Shown here: positions 6,720-17,900 of the stretch, one piece after another
How the letters are laid out: each line of letters starts with the position of its first letter
How positions within the stretch are numbered: the stretch's first letter is position 1
Notes under the pieces: generated by a model
What the model saw: the letters and a program-made list of their open reading frames with translations, nothing else
Databases searched by the model: none
Told to the model about the DNA's origin: nothing
Assembly: GCA_947448135.1 (NCBI GenBank)
Contig: CANFLZ010000023.1
Coordinates: forward strand, 1-34,638
Length of the DNA stretch: 34,638 nt
Direction: 5' to 3'
Source of the DNA: Flavobacteriales bacterium
GTDB taxonomy: Bacteria; Bacteroidota; Bacteroidia; Flavobacteriales_D; Sanyastnellaceae
Translations under genes and position numbers: made by a program

Positions 6720-9113
6720 ATGCGCATACATTACAATTACCTTGCTCACTTCGTTACGCCATTGCCTAACGTCGAGCAAGCAGCAGAGATATTGACCCGA
6801 GTGGGTCTTGAGGTTGAAGGAATTGAAAAACATGAATCTGTCAAAGGAGGATTGAAAGATGTCGTGGTCGGCGAGGTCATTTCTGTCGCACCCCACCCCG
6901 ATGCAGACAGACTTCGTGTGACCCAAGTAAACGTAGGTGCGGAATCCAATCTTCAAATTGTTTGCGGAGCGCCCAATGTCGCTGAAGGACAAAAAGTAAT
7001 TGTTGCTTTGGTTGGTTCTACGCTATATCCTGGCGGCGGTGACGAAGCGTTGAAAATTAAGAAGAGTAAAATTCGCGGTATCGAGAGCATGGGAATGATC
7101 TGTGCTGAAGATGAGTTGGGAATAGGAACATCACATGACGGCATCATGGTGTTGTCAGAAAATGCAACTGTTGGTCAACCCGCAGCGGAATATTTGCAAA
7201 TCTCAGAACAAGAAATTTTAGAAATTGGCTTAACCCCCAATCGCACCGATGCCATGTCTCATTATGGCGTTGCCAGGGAATTGATGGCGGGTTCCAATGG
7301 TGCTTTAAAGTCCAATTCTTTTCTTCAAAAAATTAGCAAGCTTGGGAAAATTGGAAATGGTGAATTCCATTTGAATGTCGATCCTTCGACCCAATGCAAA
7401 CAATATTCTTTTGTACATCTCTCCATATCGAAAGATGCACAAACACCAGATTGGATGAAAACCAGTTTGGAGTCCATTGGTTTAAAATCTATTCATCCAG
7501 TTGTGGACATCACCAATTGGGTTCAGCACGAGATGGGACAACCATTGCACGCATTTGATGCGGCTTGGATGGGAAAAAATATCGTTGTTAGAAATGCCAA
7601 CGAAGGTGAAGTACTGATTACCTTGGACGGGATAGAAAGAAAACTCTCAGCGCAAGACGTTGTGATTGCCAATGACAACCAAGCAGGATGTTTGGCAGGC
7701 GCTATGGGCGGCATAGACAGCGGAGTAAAAGAGCATACCACTGAGATCGTTTTAGAATGTGCCCTATTTGATGCCGTTCGTGTTAGAAAATCTGCACGTT
7801 CCTATGGCATACACAGCGACTCATCCTTTCGATTTGAGAGAGGTGTTGATCCTGAGTTATATGAAGATGCAAGAGCAAGAGCAGTTGAATTATTGATCAC
7901 CTATTGCGGAGCTGAAGTAAAAGCGATGCAGGAAAAGACTTTGGTTCCATTTGAAAGAACACAGTTGCTTTTTCATCCAGCCAAAGCATGCCAACTCATT
8001 GGTAAAAAAATCACCAACGAAGAAATGTTGGAGATTTTAAAACATTTGGATTTTGGCATAGAAATCAAAACAGAATCTTCCTGGATGTTGCACATCCCCG
8101 GTTGTCGAGTGGATGTAACCAGAGAAGTAGACGTTATCGAAGAAATCTTGCGTGTGTATGGATTTGACCAAGTTGAGGAAAGTAAGCAGTTTCAATTTTC
8201 TTGGCAACAACAATCCACCTCGAATCATTTTAGAAAAAACCAATTGGCAGAGATGCTTTGCTCGAAGGGATTGACCGAGGTTCAAAGTTTGTCTTTGACC
8301 AAAGCATCCTACAGCGATGCAGAAGACATCATTCCTATTGTTAATCCGCTTAGCCAAGATTTGGGCATCATGCGCCGTGATATGATTCATAGCGGTTTGG
8401 AAACCATTTCACTCAACATCAATCGCAAGCAAAACAATGTGGCCATTTTCGAAATGGGCAACGTCTATTTTAAAATTGACAATGGCTATCAAGAAGAGCT
8501 CCAATTGGGCATTTGGTTGACAGGGCAAAACGAGAACATCAATTCATATGGCACTTCACAACCTATGGGCTTCCGACACCTGCGATTCTTTGGAGAGCAA
8601 TTGATGTCACTCATGGGGCAAAACCTTGTTGAAGGGAAGGCAATAGAAAGCGAAGGGTTTGCGGAATGTGCGATGTATGAAAGCAAGAAGGTAAAAATAC
8701 AATTGGGAAAAGTAGCTCAATCATATTTAAAAACGCATGACATCAAGCAACCGGTCTATTTCCTTACTTTGAATTTGGATGCGTTGATCAAAGGCATCGA
8801 TCGCTATAAAATATCATCAGCCGATTTGTACAAATATCCTGCGGTGCGCCGTGATTTGGCTTTGTTGGTTGATGAGCACATCAAGTTTCAGGACATTCAA
8901 AAGCAAGCGCAGCAAGCGGAGAAAAAGTTGTTGCGCGACGTATTCTTGTTTGATGTTTACCAAGGAGATAAATTGCCTGCTGGCAAGAAATCATATGCCG
9001 TTGGTTTTATCTTAAGAGACAACCAAGCGACATTGACTGATCAGCAGATTGAGCAATGTATGAGCCGCATCACACAAGGAGTTACGGTTCCATTGGGCGC
9101 TACAATTCGATAA
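6720..9113 (+). CDS. pheT: Phenylalanyl-tRNA synthetase beta subunit
   Basis: 797 residues, the full bacterial length. Domains in order: N-terminal B1 part and an EMAP/OB tRNA-binding domain (about 40-150, VVGEVISVAPHPDADRLRV), B3/B4 editing domain (about 200-400, with ITNWVQHEMGQPLHAFDA), B5 domain (about 400-480), catalytic-like core, and C-terminal anticodon-binding FDX-ACB domain (about 700-797, YKYPAVRRDLALLVDE). No internal defect is seen. It ends two bases from the stop of the convergent alanine dehydrogenase gene. It is not in an operon with pheS, which is on the other strand at 1734-2759. Confidence 0.97.
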   Translation: MRIHYNYLAHFVTPLPNVEQAAEILTRVGLEVEGIEKHESVKGGLKDVVVGEVISVAPHPDADRLRVTQVNVGAESNLQIVCGAPNVAEGQKVIVALVGSTLYPGGGDEALKIKKSKIRGIESMGMICAEDELGIGTSHDGIMVLSENATVGQPAAEYLQISEQEILEIGLTPNRTDAMSHYGVARELMAGSNGALKSNSFLQKISKLGKIGNGEFHLNVDPSTQCKQYSFVHLSISKDAQTPDWMKTSLESIGLKSIHPVVDITNWVQHEMGQPLHAFDAAWMGKNIVVRNANEGEVLITLDGIERKLSAQDVVIANDNQAGCLAGAMGGIDSGVKEHTTEIVLECALFDAVRVRKSARSYGIHSDSSFRFERGVDPELYEDARARAVELLITYCGAEVKAMQEKTLVPFERTQLLFHPAKACQLIGKKITNEEMLEILKHLDFGIEIKTESSWMLHIPGCRVDVTREVDVIEEILRVYGFDQVEESKQFQFSWQQQSTSNHFRKNQLAEMLCSKGLTEVQSLSLTKASYSDAEDIIPIVNPLSQDLGIMRRDMIHSGLETISLNINRKQNNVAIFEMGNVYFKIDNGYQEELQLGIWLTGQNENINSYGTSQPMGFRHLRFFGEQLMSLMGQNLVEGKAIESEGFAECAMYESKKVKIQLGKVAQSYLKTHDIKQPVYFLTLNLDALIKGIDRYKISSADLYKYPAVRRDLALLVDEHIKFQDIQKQAQQAEKKLLRDVFLFDVYQGDKLPAGKKSYAVGFILRDNQATLTDQQIEQCMSRITQGVTVPLGATIR

Positions 9114-9115
9114 GA

Positions 9116-10339
9116 TTAAAACCCTGTTGCAATCAGCAACTCCAAAGGTTTCCAAGGGAGTTCAAATTGAGTACCGATGGTTTCATTGGTCAATGTTCCG
9201 TGGTACATGTATACGCCAGCTTGCCATCCTGCGTGCGCTCTGATGAGATTGGCAATTCCACCTTCGTCACCCATTTGCATCAGATTTGAAGCGAAAATAT
9301 TGCTCAGCGCATAGCTTGCTGTTCGTGAAACACGAGCCGCGATATTGGGCACACAATAATGGATAACACCATGATCGCTAAAAACCGGCTGATCGTGATT
9401 GGTTACTCGAGAAGTCTCGAAGCAGCCCCCTTGATCGATGGATACATCGACGATGACACTACCAAACTTCATATTGCTTACCATATCTTCATTCACCACC
9501 ATGGGTGTTCTTCCTTTTGATGTATGGATGGCACCAATCACCACATCGGCAGTCTCTAGGGCGATGCGCAATTCTGAAGGCAAAATTGTAGACGTCCAAA
9601 TACGCATTCCCAAATCATTTTGCAAGCGACGCAATCGATAAATGTCGTTGTCAAATAATTTAACAGAGGCGCCCAATCCGATGGCAGCTCGGGTGGCAAA
9701 TTCGCCCACTGTTCCAGCTCCTAGAATGACCACTTCTGTGGGTCGTACTCCTGAAATTCCGCCAAACATGAGGCCTTGACCCCCGTGGTTGTGGGACAAA
9801 TACTCTGATGCAATTTGAACAGAAGTGTATCCCGCAATTTCACCCATTGCACGAACCACAGGGAAAATTCCTGCTTCGTCTTGGATATAATCCCAAGCCA
9901 CTGCCGTTATTTTCTTTGCGGCCAAAGAGCGAAACATTTCTTCCTTTTGCGCACTCAATTGAAGTGCAGAAACCAAGGTTTGTTTCCCTGGCATCAAATC
10001 TATTTCTTCTAAGCTTGGCGGTGCTACCTTCAACAAAATATCCGCTTTAAAAACATCGGCTTTGTTATAAACGATGGTTGCTCCCGCTTCGCTGTAATCA
10101 TGATCAGAAAACTTGGATTCCGTTCCTGCGTTGGTTTCTACAATTACTTCATGTCCGTTATTGACCAACAAGCCAACAGACTCCGGCACCAAGGCAACGC
10201 GTCTTTCTTGAAAACTGGTTTCTTTGGGAATGCCGATTGTCAAATGATATTTGTGCTTGGATACTTCCAGCATTTCTTCTTTAGGTGACAATGCAGCTTC
10301 GTGGGCCAATGACGAAAGAATGGATCTTTTTTTCTCCAT
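9116..10339 (-). CDS. ald: Alanine dehydrogenase
   Basis: NAD-dependent interconversion of L-alanine and pyruvate plus ammonia; 407 residues. The N-terminal substrate domain begins at IGIPKETSFQERRVAL (about 35-50). The Rossmann nucleotide-binding motif GAGTVG is at 207-212, and VIVDVSIDQGGCFETS closes the active-site side of the fold. The about 33 residues ahead of IGIPKE exceed the classical approximately 370-residue enzyme; such an extension (PKEEMLEV) is usual in Bacteroidota homologues. A transhydrogenase alpha subunit is the main alternative, but the DVSIDQGG segment and single-chain length favour alanine dehydrogenase. Confidence 0.92.
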   Translation of the reverse strand: MEKKRSILSSLAHEAALSPKEEMLEVSKHKYHLTIGIPKETSFQERRVALVPESVGLLVNNGHEVIVETNAGTESKFSDHDYSEAGATIVYNKADVFKADILLKVAPPSLEEIDLMPGKQTLVSALQLSAQKEEMFRSLAAKKITAVAWDYIQDEAGIFPVVRAMGEIAGYTSVQIASEYLSHNHGGQGLMFGGISGVRPTEVVILGAGTVGEFATRAAIGLGASVKLFDNDIYRLRRLQNDLGMRIWTSTILPSELRIALETADVVIGAIHTSKGRTPMVVNEDMVSNMKFGSVIVDVSIDQGGCFETSRVTNHDQPVFSDHGVIHYCVPNIAARVSRTASYALSNIFASNLMQMGDEGGIANLIRAHAGWQAGVYMYHGTLTNETIGTQFELPWKPLELLIATGF

Positions 10340-10399
10340 GAGTTTACCAATTATGCCTTAAAGATAAGGTGATTTATGACAGGCTATAAACATAGCAAC

Positions 10400-10429
10400 T
10401 TGGAATTTAGTGGAATTTGATTATTTTCG
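10400..10429 (+). promoter_or_regulatory. Predicted promoter of the 10449 gene
   Basis: TTG (10400-10402), a spacer of exactly 19 bases, then TATTTTCG (10422-10429). This is the Bacteroidota TTG-N19-TAnnTTTG layout with one mismatch in the -7 box. The ATG begins 20 bases after the box. Confidence 0.55.
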
Positions 10430-10448
10430 TGCCACTAAATTTTAAGAC

Positions 10449-10682
10449 ATGGCTCAAAATCACTCTTCAGAAAAATCTCCATTGTTGTGGTTGATTATCC
10501 CGATCGCTGTAATGCTTACATTGCTTTTCGTATCGGTTAATAACCATGTTGTTGCACCAAAACCACAATTGGGTGGAGATTTCAGTGAAATCAAAATTGA
10601 GCACAAAGATTCAACTGCCGCTGAAATGGATACTTTGCACACAGCTGCTGCTGATAGTACTGGCCACGTTGCAGGTCATTAA
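10449..10682 (+). CDS. Small single-pass membrane protein, unknown function
   Basis: 77 residues. A short hydrophilic N-terminus (MAQNHSSEKS) is followed by one transmembrane helix (about residues 11-29, LLWLIIPIAVMLTLLFVSV) and a polar, His- and Asp-rich tail ending TGHVAGH. There is no lipobox and no cleavage site that I trust. Reality as a gene is supported by a well-spaced promoter just upstream. Its stop is six bases from the stop of the convergent secreted-protein gene. No family is recognised. Confidence 0.65.
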   Translation: MAQNHSSEKSPLLWLIIPIAVMLTLLFVSVNNHVVAPKPQLGGDFSEIKIEHKDSTAAEMDTLHTAAADSTGHVAGH

Positions 10683-10688
10683 TTTCGA

Positions 10689-13600
10689 TTAGAAATTATC
10701 CAAGTCTACGGGTCGCATTACGCCGAACCATTTCAAGACTTTCTCTCCAGCTCCTGGAACCTCAATGTGTATGATATAGGTACCTGAGGCGATAGGAATA
10801 TTTTTATTGTTTTTCAAGTCCCAATCAATACTGGTCAATGGATCAGCCTTTTTGAATTGACGGATACTTGTTCCGTTCATGTCATAAATGGTTACCGTAC
10901 ACTCTTCCGGTAAATTGGTAATCTTCACACGATTGTCCAACTTACTCGTTTCATACAAACTGAAAGCATAGTATGGATTGGGAACGATGTTGATCATGTC
11001 CAAGGCGTTGGTCAACGCCGTGTTATTATCCATGATGGGAGCAATTCCTTTGGTACTGAATCGATACAACGGTCTCCAATTATTTTTTGCCAAACTCACA
11101 TCACTTAAATCACCGCCATCAAACTTGAATTTTTCAAAATTCTTCGCAACGCGCAATCGAATGCGCAAAGTATTTCCATTCGGGATCAATCCATCTTCAA
11201 TACTTTCCATTTCAAATCCAGGATTCAAAGCAGCTGATCCTACCCATGTGCAAGCGCGAAATACTTTTTTCCAATTGCTCGTTGTAAGATTTGGATTTCC
11301 CAATTGACCGAATAAAAACTGTCCATTATCGTATGCAGGAACGAGGGATGCGCTGTTGACTTCACCTGCAAAGTTTTTGAACACATAAATCCAATGTTGA
11401 CCTGCGGCAACTTGACCGAATCCTTGCGGGGAAATTAAATTGGCAGTTGGATTCCAAATCATATCATTTCCATTTTCTCCCAAACACCATGAATCTTCAC
11501 CGAAAGCCATATTCAAACGTTCACCTGTACCAATATCAATGGCATAGCCAGGGAACCACCCCATTCCCCACGGTTGAGCACCATTGAAGTCCCCTTCGGC
11601 AGCATTGTAACCAGCTTCACCCGCAATTTTCCCATTTTTATCGACTGATAAATGGTGACGCAATTTCATCTTACTCGGTGTACCATTATCGATACCATCG
11701 ACATCCTCTGCCAGACCATTGGCATTTTCTTCGAAAACCGGCACACGTGTCCATTTGGATTGATCATCCGTAAAGACAACATCGACATTATTCAATCCTC
11801 GGATGCAACTGTTGCGCGCAGGATCCAAGAGGAAATTATCCCCTTCAATTCCATTCATGGTTGGCGCTACATTGTTCATGGTTTTGCCTGGGGTGGAAGG
11901 ATCTCCATCATCATCAAAATTCAATATTGAGTAGGCAGCTAAACAATAAGGTCCCCAAGTTCCACCCACCGCACTCTCATAGTTCTCCCACTCGTCGGTA
12001 AACGGATGCTTGACAGAAGGAGAATCATCACCTTGTTGAAAGTCATCGTACAATTGCTCAAATGAGGTCAATGGATCGTTTGCAATCGTCTTGATTGATC
12101 CAGCCCTAATCCAATTGTTTTCAGAATATCCCTCACCATCTGGAATACCGACATACCAAGGGCTACCCGGATTTTTAAATTCCATGTTCCCTGAAATAAG
12201 GTCTGTATAAAAATTGAGTAACGTGGTATCATTCACCTTGAAAACATAGTCACTCCAATCAATAGAAATCCCGTACACCAATATCAAATCCTCGCCTCCG
12301 ATTCGGAAAGAATGCGTTGAGGTAACCGTATCCCCTGTTGTTTTATTCAACAATTGCCAATACAGATGATCCGGGTTTTCGTCATCTTGATCGGTTGCTT
12401 CCAAAGACAATTCAAAATCGGCAGCCGGCAGAGCCAACGGATCGACTACACGGACATTGACAGGACCCATCCCAGGCAAGTAGGTACATTCACTCGAATG
12501 AATATTCGATAAAATTTCATTTTCAGTAATTGGATCGAGGCTCATTTCATTGAGACCATTTCCCTTTCCTTCGATACGGGTTAAAGCAATTCCATCGCCA
12601 TAATTGGCTTGTAGAATAGAACCACCAAAAGCAGGTTGATTGTGATGCGGAATGGCAGAAATTACTGGGATACCGCCGAATACAGATTTACGAGAAGCCA
12701 AGAAAGGATGTGATTGCCCAACGCCGGAGGTCAAGTTGTAGGACTCATAGTTGTTGTATCCATAAGCAACAACCATGAAGTAATAGGTTTTGTGATTGAT
12801 GAGGCGATTGTTGCCTTGTGCAAATGCATCCGTCTTGACTTGAAAACTTCTACGTATACCCTGATCGGCACCCTGGACTTTTAATTCTGGAGAGATATAA
12901 CCCGATTCCGGATCACGTTCAAAATTGATTACGTTGGTGATTCCATTTTGAATATCACATTGTGCGATAAGCCGTGATTTTGTAATATCGTACAAATCAG
13001 CACTGGTTACTTTGGCATTCACCAATTGATACACCATGTATCCTTCGAACTTGTATCTGCGATCTTCTTCCGACAACGGATTCAATTGTGAATCTGTCTC
13101 TGGAATAGTAGGATCCAACAATGAATAGTTTTCATTGTAATTGGAACTCATGCTATTGTCATTGGACAACATGAGAATAATCTCACGATCCAATTCGCGA
13201 ACACTCACGTCCGGCGCATCCGGTCCGGAAATCAACTCGAAACAATTATCAAACAACGCCTGCGCTTTATCATCCGCAGCACGAACCAAATTGACCGATT
13301 CGAAAGGCGTCCCGCTCATACTTCGCGCATATACTACCCCTACGGTAATGTTGTTGTAATCACCAGGCTCCAGGGTAAATGGACCTGCAGATTGCATAAA
13401 CCGGCGATCACCCGGCGGATTGCCACTGCTCACTTCTGTCCATGGTTCCGCTGGAGCACCCATGGTTCCAAATTGATAAGGATCTGTATCACCTGGGAAC
13501 ATATAATCCGCACCTATCGACAAGTCTGCTCCAGAAGCGGCAGACAGACCATTTCCGCCATAAGCCATTCGTTGACCATTTTTCCAATAGCCTTTTAAAT

Positions 13601-14915
13601 AGTTGTAATAATGTACAGCAACAGTTGGATAACCAGAAGGACCTGTTCCTGAACCATGGTACAAGAATTTCCGCATTCCAAATCGCTCGTTATCTACAAT
13701 TCCATCGCCGTAACCAATTCCAATTCCTTTGTAGGGAATCCCTTTTTGGTCGGTGGCTTCAATGATATCCGCCGTCAATGGGTTGTCTTGATTATCGGCA
13801 TCTTGATAAGGGCCTTCGAAAAAATCCACTCCTACAGCCGGAGGAAAAGCGCCATAACCCGGTGACAAACCCGTTGGATTGTCCACAGCAGGACCATTGT
13901 AGCCATACCCTAAACCCCGTTGCACATCGCATCCAACGTAGTCATCGGTATGCCCGCCAAGATCACAATCGATCCAAGTTCCAAAATAGGTCTCTGTCAG
14001 CGTCTGCGTGCCTTGGTTAATCAAAACATAATTGTAGAAAGTCATGTTGTTGATTTCGTCGTTGGTATTAAAAGCAAAAGCCTGGGCCCGAATTTCCATT
14101 CCAATGGGCTGACCTTGTGATTCCGTATGGGCATTTCCTTTATCATTGAAAACCCAGAAATAATTGACATCACCGTAGAGTGGAACGATGTCCTCTCTCT
14201 TTCGCGCAGCACAATCAATTTCACGGGCAAAGTCAAACCAAGGATAGTCACCATTTTCGGGCGCGTATACCCCATCATTGTCAAAATCATAAAATGGTGC
14301 GAGATACAAGTCTTGTCCCTCAGCAGCATTGCCCATGGCTGGGTATTCATAGAAATAATTCGGGATAGAATAAGCTCCGCCCATGGCTTCATCCACATTG
14401 CATCCAGCCGTATTTAAACATTCGAAATACTGTCGTTGTCGTTGAGCATCTTGTCGATAAGAAACATAAAATCGATCCCACTGCTCACATTGACCTGCAT
14501 TAGTGGCTGCGGTTCCATCATTCGTCAATGGTCCTGGCCAATAGTCATTACCATTGTAACGATAAAGAATAGCTGCCATCTTCAATTGTTGATCAGGAGA
14601 AATTCCGCCCATCCACAATGATCCCGCAAAAAGCACGGATGTATTTCCCGCTTTGGGAACAAAATAATGAGAACGACCATTGGCTCGGTCTTGCCACAAA
14701 GACCCACCTGTTTCAATCAATGCGTTGACATTGTTCCATTCCAAATCTCGAATTCCGGTAGCTGGAGCACATGCTGCTGCCTTGGTTTCTGATACAACAT
14801 CAGATTTGATTTTTCCAGGCAATACTTTGCCATGTTTCACCAAATCATCAGGGCCCTGTGCCTTCATAGCAAAGGGAGTGACGAGCAATAATAAACTTAG
14901 TATAATTCTATACAT
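10689..14915 (-). CDS. Large secreted protein with probable T9SS C-terminal sorting domain
   Basis: 1408 residues. A signal peptide (MYRIILSLLLLVTPFAMKAQ) leads a long beta-rich, Asp/Asn/Gly/Tyr-rich exported protein. Calcium-type acidic loops occur, such as YDFDNDGVYAPENGDYP (about 225) and NFDDDGDPSTPG. The last about 90 residues (NIVPNPYYAF, VTIYDMNGTSIRQF, ASGTYIIHIE) form an FlgD-Ig/type A-like sorting domain with an unusual extra tail ending MRPVDLDNF. Very similar architecture is common in Bacteroidota and generally annotated only as T9SS target or hypothetical. The ATG lies inside the 3' end of the addA-like gene (19-base overlap), which implies co-transcription with it. Confidence 0.85.
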   Translation of the reverse strand: MYRIILSLLLLVTPFAMKAQGPDDLVKHGKVLPGKIKSDVVSETKAAACAPATGIRDLEWNNVNALIETGGSLWQDRANGRSHYFVPKAGNTSVLFAGSLWMGGISPDQQLKMAAILYRYNGNDYWPGPLTNDGTAATNAGQCEQWDRFYVSYRQDAQRQRQYFECLNTAGCNVDEAMGGAYSIPNYFYEYPAMGNAAEGQDLYLAPFYDFDNDGVYAPENGDYPWFDFAREIDCAARKREDIVPLYGDVNYFWVFNDKGNAHTESQGQPIGMEIRAQAFAFNTNDEINNMTFYNYVLINQGTQTLTETYFGTWIDCDLGGHTDDYVGCDVQRGLGYGYNGPAVDNPTGLSPGYGAFPPAVGVDFFEGPYQDADNQDNPLTADIIEATDQKGIPYKGIGIGYGDGIVDNERFGMRKFLYHGSGTGPSGYPTVAVHYYNYLKGYWKNGQRMAYGGNGLSAASGADLSIGADYMFPGDTDPYQFGTMGAPAEPWTEVSSGNPPGDRRFMQSAGPFTLEPGDYNNITVGVVYARSMSGTPFESVNLVRAADDKAQALFDNCFELISGPDAPDVSVRELDREIILMLSNDNSMSSNYNENYSLLDPTIPETDSQLNPLSEEDRRYKFEGYMVYQLVNAKVTSADLYDITKSRLIAQCDIQNGITNVINFERDPESGYISPELKVQGADQGIRRSFQVKTDAFAQGNNRLINHKTYYFMVVAYGYNNYESYNLTSGVGQSHPFLASRKSVFGGIPVISAIPHHNQPAFGGSILQANYGDGIALTRIEGKGNGLNEMSLDPITENEILSNIHSSECTYLPGMGPVNVRVVDPLALPAADFELSLEATDQDDENPDHLYWQLLNKTTGDTVTSTHSFRIGGEDLILVYGISIDWSDYVFKVNDTTLLNFYTDLISGNMEFKNPGSPWYVGIPDGEGYSENNWIRAGSIKTIANDPLTSFEQLYDDFQQGDDSPSVKHPFTDEWENYESAVGGTWGPYCLAAYSILNFDDDGDPSTPGKTMNNVAPTMNGIEGDNFLLDPARNSCIRGLNNVDVVFTDDQSKWTRVPVFEENANGLAEDVDGIDNGTPSKMKLRHHLSVDKNGKIAGEAGYNAAEGDFNGAQPWGMGWFPGYAIDIGTGERLNMAFGEDSWCLGENGNDMIWNPTANLISPQGFGQVAAGQHWIYVFKNFAGEVNSASLVPAYDNGQFLFGQLGNPNLTTSNWKKVFRACTWVGSAALNPGFEMESIEDGLIPNGNTLRIRLRVAKNFEKFKFDGGDLSDVSLAKNNWRPLYRFSTKGIAPIMDNNTALTNALDMINIVPNPYYAFSLYETSKLDNRVKITNLPEECTVTIYDMNGTSIRQFKKADPLTSIDWDLKNNKNIPIASGTYIIHIEVPGAGEKVLKWFGVMRPVDLDNF

Positions 14916-17900
14916 GCGTGTTCTTTTGTGTAATACAAAAATCCTTTAACCGGAAGTTTCCAGATGTCAGTTAAAACACGTAAATATTGATTGACTTGTA
15001 ATTGGTCCTCATTTTTTCTTTTTCCTGTTTTAAAATCAATGAGTACAATACCCTCCTTTTGCACGCAATATGCATCCGGTCTAATTTCATCTGCCTTGCC
15101 AATGATCATGGGTTGTTCTATAAACCAAGTACCCTCCAATTGCAACCACTGTTTGAATTCACTGGATGCCATCACATCACTCTTGAGTTGATTCAATTCA
15201 AGTTTCTCTTCTGATGTCAAATCAAAACCTTTTTGAGCGGTATATAGCCATTGACTGTTTTCATCTGGAAACAATAAAAGACTTTGTAAAAAAGCATGGT
15301 AAAGTTCTCCTTTTCTCAATGATGCTCTATTGACATAAGGTTGATGACGCTTGGTAGCAGAATATCTAATTTTTAATTCGCGAAAATCCTCCGCTTCATT
15401 CAATGATTCAATCTGTACAATAGGCAGTTCTCTCTTTTCTTGAATTGCATTTTCTTTCTTCCCCCAAAGCCAACTGGTTTCACTCAAAGACGCTGCGTTA
15501 TCACGCATCCAATCAGAGATATTTTTTGCAACCGCTCCATCAGACCATCCTTCCCCTTCTGTTGCTTCACTTCCCGCATCTTTATCTTCTTGCAGAATAT
15601 ACAATCGTTGGACAGCTCGTGTTTGCGCCACATACATCAAATTCAGCGTATCCAAAACGCCCTCTTCATATTCATCAAAAAATGCATCTGGATGAAAATA
15701 TTTGGGCGCATCACCAGAGAAATTAAGGAGCGCATCCTTGATGGGAATATTTTTTTCATTGACCGGTACCCAGATTTGCTGGCTGGGTTTTTTGGATTGA
15801 AAACGCGGATAAATCACCACCGGAAATTCCAAACCTTTTGATCGATGGACCGTCATAATTTGTAAGGCATCATTGCTGACGTTGCTATTGATACATAGCT
15901 TTTGTTTGGCCTTGTCCCACCAACGCACCACCTCGGTTGGATAATACCCCCAGATTTGTGACTTCTGCGACAATTGATCCAACAAAAACTCAATGTATTC
16001 ATCTACTTCCATTCGCATGGTTGCAACGGCCAGCCTAGCCATGTCATAAGCAGAAGATCCCGGCGTCCATGTCATGGGAAGTTTATCGTTCCACTGATTG
16101 ATCACCCCGGCTATATCACCCAATTCATGGCGATCATGGTCTTTTCTCTTGACCACAACAATCGAAGAAAGGATCGCCTGGTGCCGATCAAATTCATTCG
16201 TAAAAACCTCTCCGATAGATCGCACGAGATCGAAACGATAAAACAACTCTTTTGGCTTAGCGAGATAAGCCAAGTAGGCCATGATCAATCTTACTTTGGG
16301 CGACTGAGCCAATAAAAAACTATCCTGGGTATTGATGGCAATTCCGGCTTCTTTGAGCGCTTGCGCAATAGGGCCAGCATCCTTTTTTCCTTTTCTCGTT
16401 AATATCGCAATGTCGGATAAGGCAAATCCTGCCTGTTGGCACTCGCGCACTTGCGCCACCAACTCTGTGATCAAATGCTCTCTTGCTCTTTCTTCATCTT
16501 GGAAAAGATTCCATTGCACCATTCCATCGTGTTTGCTTTGAATCGCTTGTTCCTGCCCCTCATAAACAGCAGCCATCAAAGGCGTCATGCGCGAACGCAA
16601 TTTTTCGAAAATTGCATTATTGAACAATACTACATTTTTAAAACTTCTAAAGTTGGTAGCCAAATGCATGGGCTGATAACTATTGTCCAGCAAATCCTTT
16701 AATCCTTGCAGGCCTTCGTTCATGGGCACATTCGGCAATTGAACAAATTGTTTGACATCACCATTTCTCCAACGATAAATACTCTGCTTTCCATCACCTA
16801 CTATGAAAACTTCACCTCCTTTGGAGAGGCTCTGGTGGACCAAAGGCAAGAAATTGCGCCATTGCAATTGTGAGGTATCTTGAAATTCATCGAACAAAAG
16901 ATCATCATATCGCTCACCTACTTTTTCATAAATAAAAGGAGCTGGATTGTCAATAATCACTTTTGAAATCACTTGATGAAAATCTTGAATCATCAAAAAA
17001 TTTCTTTCCAATTTCAACTCTTCTGCAACATCATACAAATAATGGACAAGCCCCAATGCATAGAAATTCGCAATCCATTTATCCACCAAATAGAAAGTTC
17101 TGATTTCCTCGCTGCGGTACCACGCCCAGAGTTCCAAAACATTTTTGGTAATCTCTTCCGCGTTTGATTCAAAACTTGCTTTTACCGGATCCTTTCCTTT
17201 GATTCGATGCCAATTGGATTCCATCGCCGATATCCATCTAGAAGAAAGTTCAGCACTCATGAATGGATTTGCAACGTCATTAACAACCACCGATTGAGAA
17301 AGCGTTTTCAACTTGGTGTACTGTTGACCACCATAATAATGATGTTCCTTGAACTCGATTGAGCAACTCTCTAGTAACTCTACAGCTCGCTTGGCAAAGG
17401 CTATAGGCTTGCTTGCCAATTGGTCTCTCCATTTGATCAATTCCAAAAAGACCTTTGAAAAATCTTCCAACTTCAAATCCTGCTGACGCTGTAAAGCCTC
17501 CATGCCTTTTTCGTTGTACATCGTCTTGGCAAAATCCATCATCACCGATTTGGGATTCCAAGTCTTTCCCTCATCCATTTGGAACTGCACCAACCGCTTG
17601 AGGTATTGGGTCAAAGCTTCATTTTTCCCTGTTTGATCCAAGCATCGATCTACCACCTCTTCCAAGACGCGATCTGCATCCATCTCAATATCAAAATCAG
17701 GATGCATCCATAAATCCCGCGCAAAAGATCGAACGATGCGATGAATAAAAGCATCGATGGTAGAAACAGAGAAACGGTGATAATGATGCAGAATATGGGT
17801 CAACGTTTTCTGCGCTCGTTCTTCCAGAGTAAAAGGATCCAATGAAAGATCTTGTGCAATTTCCAGAAACAACTCTTTGGCACCGCTGGAATCAGGTAGC

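Noticed and set aside
1734-9113. pheST operon
   Set aside because: pheS is on the minus strand and pheT on the plus strand, about 4 kb apart, so they are separate units.
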